Source: HGM04593 sp045533955 (GTDB lineage: Bacteria; Bacteroidota; Bacteroidia; Bacteroidales; Bacteroidaceae). From it: 60,911 bases of DNA. The DNA lies in NCBI GenBank assembly GCA_045533955.1, contig JAZSIU010000006.1, positions 1 through 60,911 of the forward strand, written 5' to 3'. Below, piece by piece: positions 51,123 through 60,143 of the stretch (positions are counted from its first letter, which is position 1; every line of letters begins with the position of its first letter). Below the pieces are notes generated by a model. It ran no database searches and was not told the DNA's origin. It saw nothing but the letters and a program-made list of their open reading frames with translations. Made by a program: the position numbers and the translations under genes.

Positions 51123-54100
51123 TTATTTATTACGACGTTGCAACCAACTATAAACAATCGGAATAACATAAATATTCAGCAGTGTCGATGTCAGCAAGCC
51201 TCCAAGAACAACCACCGCCATAGGGCTCTGAATCTCGTTACCCGACTTTTCACCACCCAGAATCATCGGCACAAGAGCAAGCGCCGAGGTAAAAGCTGTC
51301 ATAAGAATAGGCGTCAGACGGTCGGCCGAGCCTATACGCACAGCCTCATCGAGCCCTACACCCTCGGCACGCAGATGCTGATAGCGCGAGACAAGCAAAA
51401 TACCGTTACGTGTAGCAATTCCAAAGAGCGTGATAAGGCCTATTATGGCCGGGATACTCACAACCCCCGACGAAATATATGTTGCAATGACACCGCCAAT
51501 AAGGGCCAACGGCAGATTAAGCAGCACCACAAGCGACAGCGCCGTACTCTTAAACTCGCTGTATAGCAGCACAAACACAACGCCTATTGCCACAAGTGAG
51601 GTGAGCCACAGGGTGCGCGAGGCACTCTCGGCGCTCTCGAATTGTCCGCCGTACTCCAGACGATAGCCCTCGCCTAGCGCAATCTCCTTTTCGAGATAAT
51701 CGGCAATGCGCTCTACGGTACCCGCAACGTCGCCACCCGTTATATTAGCCGAGACAACCACCTTACGCTGTACATTTTCGCGGCTGATGCTGCCCGGGCC
51801 GCCGGCCGAGACAATATCGGCAACCTCTTCGAGGGGCACTTTTCCCCCCTCGGTGTCGATGAGGGCGCGCTTAACGCCATCAATACTCTCGGTGTAATCG
51901 CGGTTCAGACGAAGGATAAGGTCGAAACTGCGCTCCTGCTCATAAATCTCGCCCAACTTTTTCCCGGGGAAAGCAGCCTCGACAAAGGCATTAAACTGCT
52001 CCATTGTAATACCGTGGAGCGCAAGACGCTCGCGGTTGGCACGAATCTGCAACTGCGGTGTCTCGACCTGCTGCTCGACATTTACATCCACCACATTCTC
52101 AAACTCGTCCAAAAGAACTTTAATCATATTTCCCGTGGTAAAGAGGCGGTTAAGGTCGGGACCGAAGATTTTTATCGCAAGGTCGGCCTGCGTACCCGAG
52201 ACCATATGGTCGATACGGTGCTCGAGCGGTTGTCCCACCGACGTTACCACCCCGGGCACAGATGCCAAGCGCGCGCGAACCTCTTTTAAGAACTCCTTCT
52301 TACTGCGCTCGCCGAGTGTGAAATTAACGTCAATCTCGGCACCGTTTACCGTCTGTGAGTGTTCGTCGAGTTCGCCTCGGCCCGTGCGGCGGGCTGTGCT
52401 TGTAACCTCGGGAATCTGCAAAAGCTCGCGCTCGATTATTGCACCTATGCGATGCGACTCTTCGAGCGAGATTCCGGGACGCGACACAGCCGCAATGGTA
52501 AGCGCCTTTTCGTTAAACTCGGGCAAGAAACTGCGCCCCATACTCGCAAACAGCACCACGCACAACACAAACAGAAGCAGAAGCACCCCAATAACATAGC
52601 GGGCACGTGCCATCATCCACCCAAGCGACGTTGCGTATTTTGTAAGCAACCAGCGGTCAACCCAATTTTTCTTCTCGACACGCTTCAGATAAGCCTCGCC
52701 CGAGAGCATCATCTTACACAGCAGTGGGGTGATTGTCATTGCCACAATAAGCGACATTACAAGCGCAATAAGATAGGCAATGCCCAAAGGCTTCATCATA
52801 CGTCCCTCGAGGCCGTCCAAGAAGAAGAGGGGCATAAATGTTACCATTATTATAAGCGTCGCGTGTATGATTGAGGCACGAATCTCGGACGAGGCTTCGA
52901 ACACCACCGTATAGGTCGAGCGGCGCTGCTCTTTGGGAAGCTCGAAATTCTGTCTCAGACGTTTATACACATTCTCGACGTCGATAATGGCATCATCGAC
53001 AAGCGAGCCGATGGCTATGCACATTCCTCCGAGCGTCATTGTATTTATGTCCATATCAAGCAGATAGAGGACTATCATCGTGCCCAGAAGCGACAGCGGG
53101 ATGGCCAAAATAGATATTACCGTGGTGCGAAAGCTCGTGAGGAACAGGAAAAGCACCAAAATAACGCACACGGCACCCTCGATGAGCGCCTGCCCCACAT
53201 TATTTACCGACGACTGAATGTAATCGGCCTGACGGAAAATGCTTGTGTCCAGCGTTACGTCGGCAGGCAGAGATTTTGCCACAGCCTTCAGATTGCGCTC
53301 GATATTTTCCGTTACGTTAAGCGTGTTTATATTGGGCTGCTTCGATATTGACAAAATAACCGATGGCTTTCCGCTGAGCGAGGCATAACCCTGACGCACG
53401 GCCGGTGCGATAATAACGTCGGCAACGTCGGCGACGCGCACGGCAGCATCGCCCCTCATCTTCACAAGCGTGCGCCCAAGCTCTTCGAGGCTGTTGCTGC
53501 GTCCCATCCCACGCAGATTATACTCGTTGCCATAGTCGCGCACGACACCACCACCCACATTCACGCTCATTGAGGCAACGGCTGCCTCGAGCTCGGCCAT
53601 TGTAACGCCGTACATCTCCATTTTCACTGCATCGGCAAGCACCTGATACTGTTTATAGTCGCCACCAATTATTGTTACCTGCGACACACCGCCCGTTGCC
53701 AGAATCATAGGCTTTACCACCCACTCGGCAAGGGTACGAAGCTCCATCATCGAGGTTGTATCGGCCCGCATTCCTATGAAGAGAATCTCGCCCATCACAC
53801 TCGACTGCGGGGCAAGCTCGGGCACAATGCCCTCGGGCAATTCTCCCGTTATTGAGACCAATTTTTCGCTAATTACCTGTCGGGCCTTATAGACGTCGGT
53901 GCCCCAATCAAATTCTATCCACACGAACGAGAATCCCTGCGACGACGACGAGCGCACGCGGCGCACGTCGGTGGCACCGTTGACAGCCGTCTCGATGGGG
54001 AAGGTTACGAGCCTCTCAATCTCCTCGGGAGCCATATCGTGAGCGTCGGTGAGCACCACCACAGTGGGGAGTGTAAGGTCGGGAAAGACGTCAACCTCGA

Positions 54101-54200
54101 TATTACGTGTCGAATATACTCCGCCTATTACAACAAGCACAACGCCCAGAAGCACCAGCAGGCGATTGTCGAGCGAGAATTTTATAATCTTATTGAGCAT
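51123..54200 (-). CDS. CusA/CzcA family heavy-metal RND efflux permease
   Basis: A 1025-residue inner-membrane pump with the usual 12 membrane segments and two large periplasmic domains. The N-terminus with IEVDVFPDLTLPTVVV, GSLVDDAIIDVENVYKRLR in the fourth-helix region, and SFLPEFNEKALT in the second half are typical of the heavy-metal-efflux branch. It would move metal cations such as Cu+, Zn2+, Co2+ or Cd2+ out using the proton gradient; the metal cannot be fixed from sequence. It lies 15 bases after the adaptor gene. No outer-membrane TolC-type gene is adjacent. Confidence 0.92.
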   Translation of the reverse strand: MLNKIIKFSLDNRLLVLLGVVLVVIGGVYSTRNIEVDVFPDLTLPTVVVLTDAHDMAPEEIERLVTFPIETAVNGATDVRRVRSSSSQGFSFVWIEFDWGTDVYKARQVISEKLVSITGELPEGIVPELAPQSSVMGEILFIGMRADTTSMMELRTLAEWVVKPMILATGGVSQVTIIGGDYKQYQVLADAVKMEMYGVTMAELEAAVASMSVNVGGGVVRDYGNEYNLRGMGRSNSLEELGRTLVKMRGDAAVRVADVADVIIAPAVRQGYASLSGKPSVILSISKQPNINTLNVTENIERNLKAVAKSLPADVTLDTSIFRQADYIQSSVNNVGQALIEGAVCVILVLFLFLTSFRTTVISILAIPLSLLGTMIVLYLLDMDINTMTLGGMCIAIGSLVDDAIIDVENVYKRLRQNFELPKEQRRSTYTVVFEASSEIRASIIHATLIIMVTFMPLFFLDGLEGRMMKPLGIAYLIALVMSLIVAMTITPLLCKMMLSGEAYLKRVEKKNWVDRWLLTKYATSLGWMMARARYVIGVLLLLFVLCVVLFASMGRSFLPEFNEKALTIAAVSRPGISLEESHRIGAIIERELLQIPEVTSTARRTGRGELDEHSQTVNGAEIDVNFTLGERSKKEFLKEVRARLASVPGVVTSVGQPLEHRIDHMVSGTQADLAIKIFGPDLNRLFTTGNMIKVLLDEFENVVDVNVEQQVETPQLQIRANRERLALHGITMEQFNAFVEAAFPGKKLGEIYEQERSFDLILRLNRDYTESIDGVKRALIDTEGGKVPLEEVADIVSAGGPGSISRENVQRKVVVSANITGGDVAGTVERIADYLEKEIALGEGYRLEYGGQFESAESASRTLWLTSLVAIGVVFVLLYSEFKSTALSLVVLLNLPLALIGGVIATYISSGVVSIPAIIGLITLFGIATRNGILLVSRYQHLRAEGVGLDEAVRIGSADRLTPILMTAFTSALALVPMILGGEKSGNEIQSPMAVVVLGGLLTSTLLNIYVIPIVYSWLQRRNK

Positions 54201-54215
54201 AGTCAGGGGCTTTTA

Positions 54216-55562
54216 TCAGTGAACGTGTCCTGCGTGAGGGTCGAGCGCCGCGGCACCCTGCGAGAGTTTCAGCGATACTGCACCCTTAGAAACTACCGCC
54301 TCGCCGCTGTGCAGGCCGCGAAGCACCTGCGTGTAACGACCATCGGTTGCGCCGATGCGCACCTCGCGTTTCTCGAAAGCATCGCCCCCTTTGTGTACAA
54401 AGACAAAGAAATTACCCATCTCCTCGACAAGGGCCGTGCGCGGCACCGCGAGGCGTGTCTCGCCCTCAGGCAACGACATTGCAAGATGCAGAGTAACGAT
54501 GCTTCCGGGCACGGCTGCATCCAGACGACGGGCAGCCACCGTTACGGGCACCATATTACAGCTGTTGGCCGAGCGTCCCACGGCAAGTACACGCCCCTCG
54601 ACGTCGTCGAGCGAATATATTGTGCCGTCGGTAAGCTCAATGTTTACCCCTGTAATATTTTTAAGAGCCGAGGCGAATCGCACGGGAAGCTCGGCTTCGA
54701 CATTTACCTCGCCACTGCGCTGAATCCGTGCAAGAGGAGTGCCGGCAGCCACATACGCGCCATTATCCACCAAAAGCGACGCAATATATCCGGCCATAGG
54801 GGCTTTGAGCACCATTTTCCCGTTGCTGAAATTTCCCTGCATACTGTTATAATGAGCTTCGGCCTGTTTAAGAGCTGCATCGGAAGCCTGTAAATCTTTT
54901 AGAGACACTACATTATCTTTATAAAGCGAGGCTTTACGCTCGTAGTCGGCCTTAGCCACACGATAGTTACTCTCGGCCTCGGCGAATTTCACTGCTGCAT
55001 CATTCTCGGTTACATTACTGCCATCGAGGCTGAAAAGCGCCTCGCCTGCGCGTACATCTTTTCCCTCGACCACATTGCCTGCATAGTGCACACGAGCAGC
55101 ATTTGTTGCAACAACGGTTGTTACGTTGCCGGGGGCGGCCACAACGCGTGCCGCAACCTTTACGGCGCCGTTAAACGCCGATGGTTTAACCTTTTCGATG
55201 GCAAATTCAATCATTTTCTGCTGCTCTTTTGAAAAGTTCAAAATATTGGAGGCGCCGGCCTCGTGAGCAGCTTGTCCCTCGTGAGAATGTTCGTGCCCCT
55301 CGTGAGAATGTTCGTGAGCATCGTGAGAGTGAGCGTGTCCCTCGTGAGAATGTTCGTGAGCATCGTGAGAATGTTCGTGAGCATCGTGAGAGTGAGCGTG
55401 CCCCTCGTGAGAATGCTCGTGAGCATCGTGAGAATGTTCGTGCCCCTCGTGCGAGTGTTCGTGAGCATCGTGAGAGTGAGAATGCCCCTCGTGCGAGTGG
55501 CTGCAAGCGCTTATTGTAAACGCAAAAAATGCAGCAAAAGCATAGTAGATTGGTCGTTTCAT
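54216..55562 (-). CDS. RND efflux adaptor lipoprotein with His-rich repeats
   Basis: A 448-residue membrane-fusion protein of the CusB/CzcB type. A lipoprotein signal ends in ISAC (Cys20). Residues 22-98 consist of eleven heptads of the form HSH(E/D)(G/A)H(E/A/S), giving more than 30 histidines. The typical hairpin, lipoyl and barrel domains follow (VAARVVAAPGNVTTVV, APMAGYIASLLVDNGAYV). The start at 55562 is chosen because it gives the lipobox. The His-rich part should bind metal ions at the periplasmic face and may hand them to the pump. It is the first gene of the pair with the RND permease. Confidence 0.9.
   Translation of the reverse strand: MKRPIYYAFAAFFAFTISACSHSHEGHSHSHDAHEHSHEGHEHSHDAHEHSHEGHAHSHDAHEHSHDAHEHSHEGHAHSHDAHEHSHEGHEHSHEGQAAHEAGASNILNFSKEQQKMIEFAIEKVKPSAFNGAVKVAARVVAAPGNVTTVVATNAARVHYAGNVVEGKDVRAGEALFSLDGSNVTENDAAVKFAEAESNYRVAKADYERKASLYKDNVVSLKDLQASDAALKQAEAHYNSMQGNFSNGKMVLKAPMAGYIASLLVDNGAYVAAGTPLARIQRSGEVNVEAELPVRFASALKNITGVNIELTDGTIYSLDDVEGRVLAVGRSANSCNMVPVTVAARRLDAAVPGSIVTLHLAMSLPEGETRLAVPRTALVEEMGNFFVFVHKGGDAFEKREVRIGATDGRYTQVLRGLHSGEAVVSKGAVSLKLSQGAAALDPHAGHVH
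55269..55499 (-). repeat. Eleven tandem 21-bp repeats encoding His-rich heptads
   Basis: The 231-base stretch consists of 21-base units, each encoding HSH(E/D)(G/A)H(E/A/S). All three frames of the opposite strand also stay open through it, a by-product of the repeat. Copy number may vary between strains. Confidence 0.88.
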
Positions 55563-55590
55563 TATTTTATTTCCGTTAATAGACAAAAAA

Positions 55591-55615
55591 GTATCGGACA
55601 GAATGTATCCGATAC
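55591..55615 (-). promoter_or_regulatory. Inverted repeat at the start of the metal-efflux transcript
   Basis: GTATCGGA (55591-55598) and TCCGATAC (55608-55615) are perfect 8-nt inverted repeats 9 bases apart. On the minus strand the repeat begins at the last base of a -7 box and is followed by six T. It could be an operator overlapping the start point, an attenuator, or the terminator of the preceding pfkB gene. Confidence 0.6.
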
Positions 55616-55622
55616 AAAATTA
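55615..55622 (-). promoter_or_regulatory. -7 box (TAATTTTG) upstream of the metal-efflux operon
   Basis: TAATTTTG on the minus strand, 52 bases before the ATG at 55562, immediately upstream of the inverted repeat. No strong -33 element at a typical distance. Confidence 0.5.
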
Positions 55623-55659
55623 CAGAAAAATTTTTGGAATCGAGTTGCAAAAGTCCCGA

Positions 55660-56586
55660 CTAACATTTTTTATACTCCTCGGCCCACTCTTTATCGACAT
55701 AATTATCGAGCAGCGTGCAAGCGTGCGAACTAAAATCGAGGCCGCACTGCGCCACTTTATCCCATTCGTCCTGCGACATTGCGTAGAGTTTCTCGCGGTC
55801 GATACCTCTCGCCACAAGGCCATAGACCACTCCTGCATTAAAATTATCGCCCGCGCCGACAGTGCTCACCACATTCACTTTATTGGGGGCGTATCGCTTG
55901 GCACCCGCCTTTGAGAAGAGCACGACCTCGCCGCCACCCTGCGTACAGATGAAATTGGGACAGTAGAATTTTATCTTCTCCTTATATATTCGTGCGGCAT
56001 CGGCGAGAGAATAGAGATTCTCGAAATCCTCCTTCGAGCCGCGCACAATATCGGCAAATTCCAGATTCTCAATTATGGCCTCGCCCAATTTCACACGCTC
56101 GGTAACGTGATTCTTGCGGAAATTTACGTCGTAATAAAGAATTGCACCACACTCGCGCGCATACTCAAGAAAAGCCTTTGTCTTGTTGCGCAGCACGGGA
56201 TTAAGCACAAAATAGGAGCCATAGACTACTATATCATCGGCATTTATGACGGGAAACTCAACCTCTAAACGATTGTTGGGATAATCCTTGTAGAAAAGAT
56301 ACTCTGCATCGTTGTTGCTGTTGAGAAAAGCCAACGAAAGAGGCGACTTTCCATCGCTGAAGCTGCACACCGACGAGGCATCCACCCCACTCTCGCGCAG
56401 CGCATCAAGAATCATTTTCCCCACCTTATCGTTTCCTACCTCACTGATAAACGATACATTAAGTCCCATACGCCCCAATGACATCATACTGTTAAAGGTC
56501 GAGCCGCCGGGCACAGCCTTAACCACAGCGCCGTCCTTGAAGATAATATCGAGCACAGTCTCGCCTATTCCTATAATTTTTCTCAT
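55660..56586 (-). CDS. PfkB family carbohydrate kinase
   Basis: A 308-residue sugar kinase. VPGGSTFNSMMSLGRMG is the first signature of the PfkB family, and STVGAGDNFNAG (GAGD 244-247) is the second, with the catalytic Asp247. The form resembles fructokinases of Bacteroidales, but the sugar is not determined. The start overlaps the LOG-family stop by 4 bases (ATGA), which indicates translational coupling. Confidence 0.88.
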   Translation of the reverse strand: MRKIIGIGETVLDIIFKDGAVVKAVPGGSTFNSMMSLGRMGLNVSFISEVGNDKVGKMILDALRESGVDASSVCSFSDGKSPLSLAFLNSNNDAEYLFYKDYPNNRLEVEFPVINADDIVVYGSYFVLNPVLRNKTKAFLEYARECGAILYYDVNFRKNHVTERVKLGEAIIENLEFADIVRGSKEDFENLYSLADAARIYKEKIKFYCPNFICTQGGGEVVLFSKAGAKRYAPNKVNVVSTVGAGDNFNAGVVYGLVARGIDREKLYAMSQDEWDKVAQCGLDFSSHACTLLDNYVDKEWAEEYKKC

Positions 56587-57122
56587 ATATCGGATAATAT
56601 TTTTTTCAAATTCTCAATATCGCGGGCCACGAGCAGATATTTTTCTATTCCGCCGCGAATAAAGCCCCGATGTTCCATAGCCTCGAGCGCCTCGAGCAGC
56701 CCGTCCCAATAACCATCAACATTGTAGAGCACTACCTTTTTTGTGTGGTAGCCTATTGTGGCGGACGCCGCAACGTGAAAAATCTCGTCTAGCGTGCCCA
56801 CCCCTCCGGGCAGAGCCACAAGAATGTCGCTGCGCTCAAGAATTTTATCTTTTCTCTCACTGAGATTCTTTGTAACAATCCTCTCGTCGAGCAGATGGCT
56901 CACTCGGTTGCGCTCGATAAGCACCTCGGGAACAACGCCCACTATGCGCGCGCCGCTGTGCTTGGCAGCCGCTGCTGTCGCCTCCATAAGGCCTGCCGCC
57001 GCACCGCCATAAACAAGCTCGCATCCCATACTGCCCAGCAGAGCTCCCACGAGTGCCGCACACTCAAAGAACAGCCCGTCGATATTCTCCGAGGCTGCAC
57101 AAAACACTCCTACGCTCTTCAT
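56583..57122 (-). CDS. LOG family protein (TIGR00730)
   Basis: A 179-residue Rossmann-fold protein. SVGVFCAAS begins the family N-terminus, PGGVGTLDE (105-113) is the PGGxGTxxE signature, and SERKDKI supplies the conserved Arg-Lys pair. Members release a base or ribose 5-phosphate from nucleoside monophosphates and include cytokinin-activating enzymes; the bacterial role is often unclear. The start at 57122 is chosen from the family N-terminus; it is 4 bases after the ABC transporter stop. It overlaps the pfkB gene by 4 bases. Confidence 0.9.
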   Translation of the reverse strand: MKSVGVFCAASENIDGLFFECAALVGALLGSMGCELVYGGAAAGLMEATAAAAKHSGARIVGVVPEVLIERNRVSHLLDERIVTKNLSERKDKILERSDILVALPGGVGTLDEIFHVAASATIGYHTKKVVLYNVDGYWDGLLEALEAMEHRGFIRGGIEKYLLVARDIENLKKILSDI

Positions 57123-57126
57123 AGCA

Positions 57127-58968
57127 TCAGAGGCTTTGCATATCATTCAGACGTTTATAGACGCCGTCGAGCCTCAAAAGTTCCTCGTGCGTGCCACGCT
57201 CGACGATACGCCCCTCCATCAGCACACAAATTTCATCGGCATTTTTAATTGTCGATAGACGGTGGGCAATGGCAATGGTCGTGCGGGTCTTCATAAGGCG
57301 CTCGAGAGCCTCTTGCACAAGGCGCTCGCTCTCGGTGTCGAGTGCCGAGGTTGCCTCGTCGAGGATAAGAATGGGAGGATTCTTAAGGATGGCGCGCGCG
57401 ATGCTTATACGCTGACGCTGGCCACCCGAGAGCAGACAGCCGCGGTCGCCCACGTAAGTATCGTAACCATTCTCCGAGGCGGTTATAAAGTCGTGTGCGT
57501 TGGCAATCTTGGCAGCCTCAATCACCTGCTCCATTGTGGCATTCTCAACGCCGAATGTTATATTATTGTAGAATGTATCGTTAAAGAGGATGGCCTCTTG
57601 ATTCACATTGCCTATGAGCGAGCGCAGAGATTTTACCGACATATCCCTGACATCCACCCCGTCGATGAGAATAGCACCATCGGTAGCATCGTAGTATCGG
57701 GGAATAAGGTCAACGAGCGTCGATTTTCCCGAGCCCGACTGTCCGACGATGGCTACCGTCTTTCCTTTCTCTATTTTAAGGTCAATGTTACTGAGGACAT
57801 TCTTCTCGCCGTCGTACGAGAATGTAAGATTCTTAAATTCAATGCCACTCTGCATCTCGTTTATTGCGGTTGCTCCCTGACGGTCGGTGATGGGATTGGG
57901 GGTATTCAGAATCTTGTCGATGCGCTCTACCGATGCAAGGCCGCGAGGGATATTATACGAGGCTTTTGAGAACTCCTTCAGCGGGTTTATGATGCTGTAC
58001 AAAATTGTCATATAGTAGATGAAGGCAGGCGCCGAGATTGGCGAACTATCGCCCAAAATGAGCGTACCGCCGAACCACAGCACAATTACAATGACACAGG
58101 TACCCAGAAACTCACTCACAGGATGCGCCATTGCCTGACGCATCGTAACGCGCATTGTGGCCGAGCGCAGCTCGTTGCTCACTTTAAGGAAGCGCTTCGA
58201 CATCTTGTGCTCGGCAAGGAAGGCCTTTATTATGCGCAGTCCGCCCAGCGTCTCCTCCATCTGCGACATTGTCTCGCTGAGTTTCGTCTGTGCCGCAAGC
58301 GATTTTTGTTTGAGTTTGCGTCCCACAAGGCCCATAATCCATCCGAGGCCGGGAATTACGCATATTGTAAAGAGTGTGAGTTCCCAGCTTATGTACAGAA
58401 GCGTGCCAAAATATATGACAATGAGAATAGGGTTCTTTATGAGCATATCAAGCGAGCTTGCAATTGAATTTTCAACCTCGATTACGTCGCCGCTCATACG
58501 TGCAATAATATCGCCCTTTTTCTCCTTCGAGAAGAATCCCAACGGCAGCGACACAACCTTATCGTACAATTGTGTGCGAATATCGCGCACAACGCCCGTG
58601 CGCAGCGGGATAATAGAGGCCGACGAAGCAAAATAGGCCGCCGTCTTTAGCAGTGTCATTACAGCCAAGAAAATTCCGAGCATAAGCAGTGTCATCGAGG
58701 CACCGTTACTCTCGATGAGAGAGTTCAGATAGTAGTTGGCATTATTCATCGCCACCTCCTGAATATTGTCGAAAGTAGCCTCGCTCCACGGCATATAATC
58801 GACCTGCGCCGCCTCCTTCATCTTGAAAAGAATCTCAAGAATGGGGATAATGACCATAAACGAGAATACATTTAATATCGCCGACACAAAGGTAAAGACA
58901 AGCGACATTACAAGGTACTTTTTGTAGGGGGGAATGTACCTTTTGAGCACTTTAAAAAATTCTTTCAT
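57127..58968 (-). CDS. ABC transporter, fused permease and ATPase (MsbA-like)
   Basis: A 613-residue half-transporter: six membrane segments within about 1-330 and an ATPase domain from about 360. Walker A GQSGSGKST, the LLSGGQRQRISIARA signature and LILDEATSALD are intact. It works as a homodimer and may flip lipids or export drugs; MsbA-type lipid A export is the usual guess. The start at 58968 gives the normal cytoplasmic N-terminus MKEFFKVLKRYIPPYKKYL. It heads the set ABC-LOG-pfkB, with a TATCTTCG box upstream at 59029. Confidence 0.9.
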   Translation of the reverse strand: MKEFFKVLKRYIPPYKKYLVMSLVFTFVSAILNVFSFMVIIPILEILFKMKEAAQVDYMPWSEATFDNIQEVAMNNANYYLNSLIESNGASMTLLMLGIFLAVMTLLKTAAYFASSASIIPLRTGVVRDIRTQLYDKVVSLPLGFFSKEKKGDIIARMSGDVIEVENSIASSLDMLIKNPILIVIYFGTLLYISWELTLFTICVIPGLGWIMGLVGRKLKQKSLAAQTKLSETMSQMEETLGGLRIIKAFLAEHKMSKRFLKVSNELRSATMRVTMRQAMAHPVSEFLGTCVIVIVLWFGGTLILGDSSPISAPAFIYYMTILYSIINPLKEFSKASYNIPRGLASVERIDKILNTPNPITDRQGATAINEMQSGIEFKNLTFSYDGEKNVLSNIDLKIEKGKTVAIVGQSGSGKSTLVDLIPRYYDATDGAILIDGVDVRDMSVKSLRSLIGNVNQEAILFNDTFYNNITFGVENATMEQVIEAAKIANAHDFITASENGYDTYVGDRGCLLSGGQRQRISIARAILKNPPILILDEATSALDTESERLVQEALERLMKTRTTIAIAHRLSTIKNADEICVLMEGRIVERGTHEELLRLDGVYKRLNDMQSL

Positions 58969-59028
58969 AAAGTATTGTTTTTCATACAAAAGAGACGCGC
59001 CGTGTGCGCACGCCCGTGAAATATTTTG

Positions 59029-59036
59029 CGAAGATA
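59029..59036 (-). promoter_or_regulatory. -7 box (TATCTTCG) of the ABC transporter gene
   Basis: TATCTTCG on the minus strand, 60 bases before the ATG at 58968. It lies about 78 bases from an identical box on the plus strand, so the two genes share a divergent promoter region. Confidence 0.55.
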
Positions 59037-59088
59037 GCGCTTTTTATCGGTATATACACTCTTTATTTTTGTTTTTTAACCCAACAAA

Positions 59089-59121
59089 TTGCATAAAATA
59101 CCCTTTTTTCGTCTATCTTCG
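59089..59121 (+). promoter_or_regulatory. Promoter of the DUF4294 gene (TTG-N22-TATCTTCG)
   Basis: TTG (59089-59091) and TATCTTCG (59114-59121) are 22 bases apart. Initiation is expected near 59128, which falls at the possible GTG start at 59126. Confidence 0.55.
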
Positions 59122-59125
59122 CAGT

Positions 59126-59734
59126 GTGAAAAACGCTTCCTCACTTATAATGACACTCTTTTTTGCCGCACTGACTCAAATAGCTGCGGCACAAGATAGC
59201 GTCGTCCCACGGCCGCAAAAGTCGTACATTGTGGGACAGAGTATTCATTTGGGTGAGAAAATTCCGCACATCAATCTGCCGCCGCACTATGCCTACGCCC
59301 CCATAAAATTCAAGAGCAAACGCCAGCGCCGAGAGTACGACCGCCTTGTGCGCGACGTAAAAAAGACACTTCCGCTGGCAGCCGAGATACGCACAATAAT
59401 AATAGAGACCTACGAATTATTGCAAAAAATGCCCGATGAAAAGGCCAAAAAACGGCATATCAAGGCGATGGAAAAGGGGCTAAAGGAGCAATACACTCCA
59501 CGAATGAAAAAGCTCACCCTCAGGCAGGGCAAGCTACTCATTAAATTGGTCGACCGCGAGTGCAATCAGGATGCCTACACGCTTGTGCGCCTCTTTATGG
59601 GCAGTTTCAAGGCTGCTTTTTACAACTCCTTTGCATCGCTCTTCGGAGCGAGCCTCAAAAAGAGCTACGACCCCACGGGCGAGGATTGGATGATTGAGCA
59701 GGTAGTTGTAAAAGTGCTCACGGGGCAGCTGTAA
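59126..59734 (+). CDS. DUF4294 family exported protein
   Basis: A 202-residue exported protein if it starts at the GTG at 59126, which gives the signal peptide MKNASSLIMTLFFAALTQIAAA. An ATG at 59150 would give a 194-residue form with a signal lacking a basic residue. The mature part matches DUF4294, a Bacteroidota family of unknown function: HINLPPHYAYAPIKFKSKRQ, VRDVKKTLPLAAEI and TYELLQKMPDEKAKKRHIK. The -7 box at 59114 would place transcription initiation almost at the GTG, so the mRNA may be nearly leaderless, or the ATG is used. Function unknown. Confidence 0.82.
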   Translation: MKNASSLIMTLFFAALTQIAAAQDSVVPRPQKSYIVGQSIHLGEKIPHINLPPHYAYAPIKFKSKRQRREYDRLVRDVKKTLPLAAEIRTIIIETYELLQKMPDEKAKKRHIKAMEKGLKEQYTPRMKKLTLRQGKLLIKLVDRECNQDAYTLVRLFMGSFKAAFYNSFASLFGASLKKSYDPTGEDWMIEQVVVKVLTGQL

Positions 59735-59949
59735 AAAAAGCATTTGCCAATAAAAGTTAAAATACCGTTTCTCGTTTAGTCATCATTTTTGTTTAATGTT
59801 TCATTTACGAAATAGCTAAATTATTTTGTCAGAATTACGAGCGACTACATATTTGAAAAGAAATAATATTCCAAACGAGCATTGATTGTGAAAAATGTAG
59901 TTCTTACACATTCCAAAATTGGGCGCCTATTTGAAATTTCCCGTATACG

Positions 59950-59981
59950 TTTGTAAATTTCAATTGTTTACACTAATTTTG
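59950..59981 (+). promoter_or_regulatory. Promoter TTTG-N20-TAATTTTG of the LRR gene
   Basis: TTTG (59950-59953), a 20-base spacer and TAATTTTG (59974-59981) give a complete match to the Bacteroidota consensus. Transcription should start near 59988, about 320 bases before the ATG. Confidence 0.75.
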
Positions 59982-59985
59982 CAAT

Positions 59986-60009
59986 GTCGATGGAGAGAAA
60001 ACCATCGAC
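59986..60009 (+). promoter_or_regulatory. 5'-end hairpin of the LRR gene leader
   Basis: GTCGATGG (59986-59993) pairs perfectly with CCATCGAC (60002-60009), with the loop AGAGAAAA. It sits at the presumed 5' end of the transcript and would protect it from decay. Confidence 0.6.
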
Positions 60010-60092
60010 GCAAGAAAGCATTTTGTTTTAAGTCCATATCTTAAATTCGCCAAAATTTTTAATGAGGGACCGAAGCAATCAATGCTCATTCT

Positions 60093-60143
60093 GTGTATAT
60101 ACCGCTTATGTGTATTCTGCGCATAGGTTACGTATATATTCAC
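60093..60143 (+). promoter_or_regulatory. Large stem-loop in the LRR gene leader
   Basis: GTG-TATATAC (60093-60102) pairs with GTATATA-TT-CAC (60132-60143), and CTTATGTG (60105-60112) pairs with CGCATAG (60120-60126) with one bulge. The two-part stem could be a regulatory leader structure. No known riboswitch consensus is recognised. Confidence 0.45.

Noticed and set aside
55207..55733. Open frames on both strands over the His-rich heptads
   Set aside because: All are by-products of the 21-bp repeat; only the minus frame with the lipoprotein signal and adaptor domains is supported.
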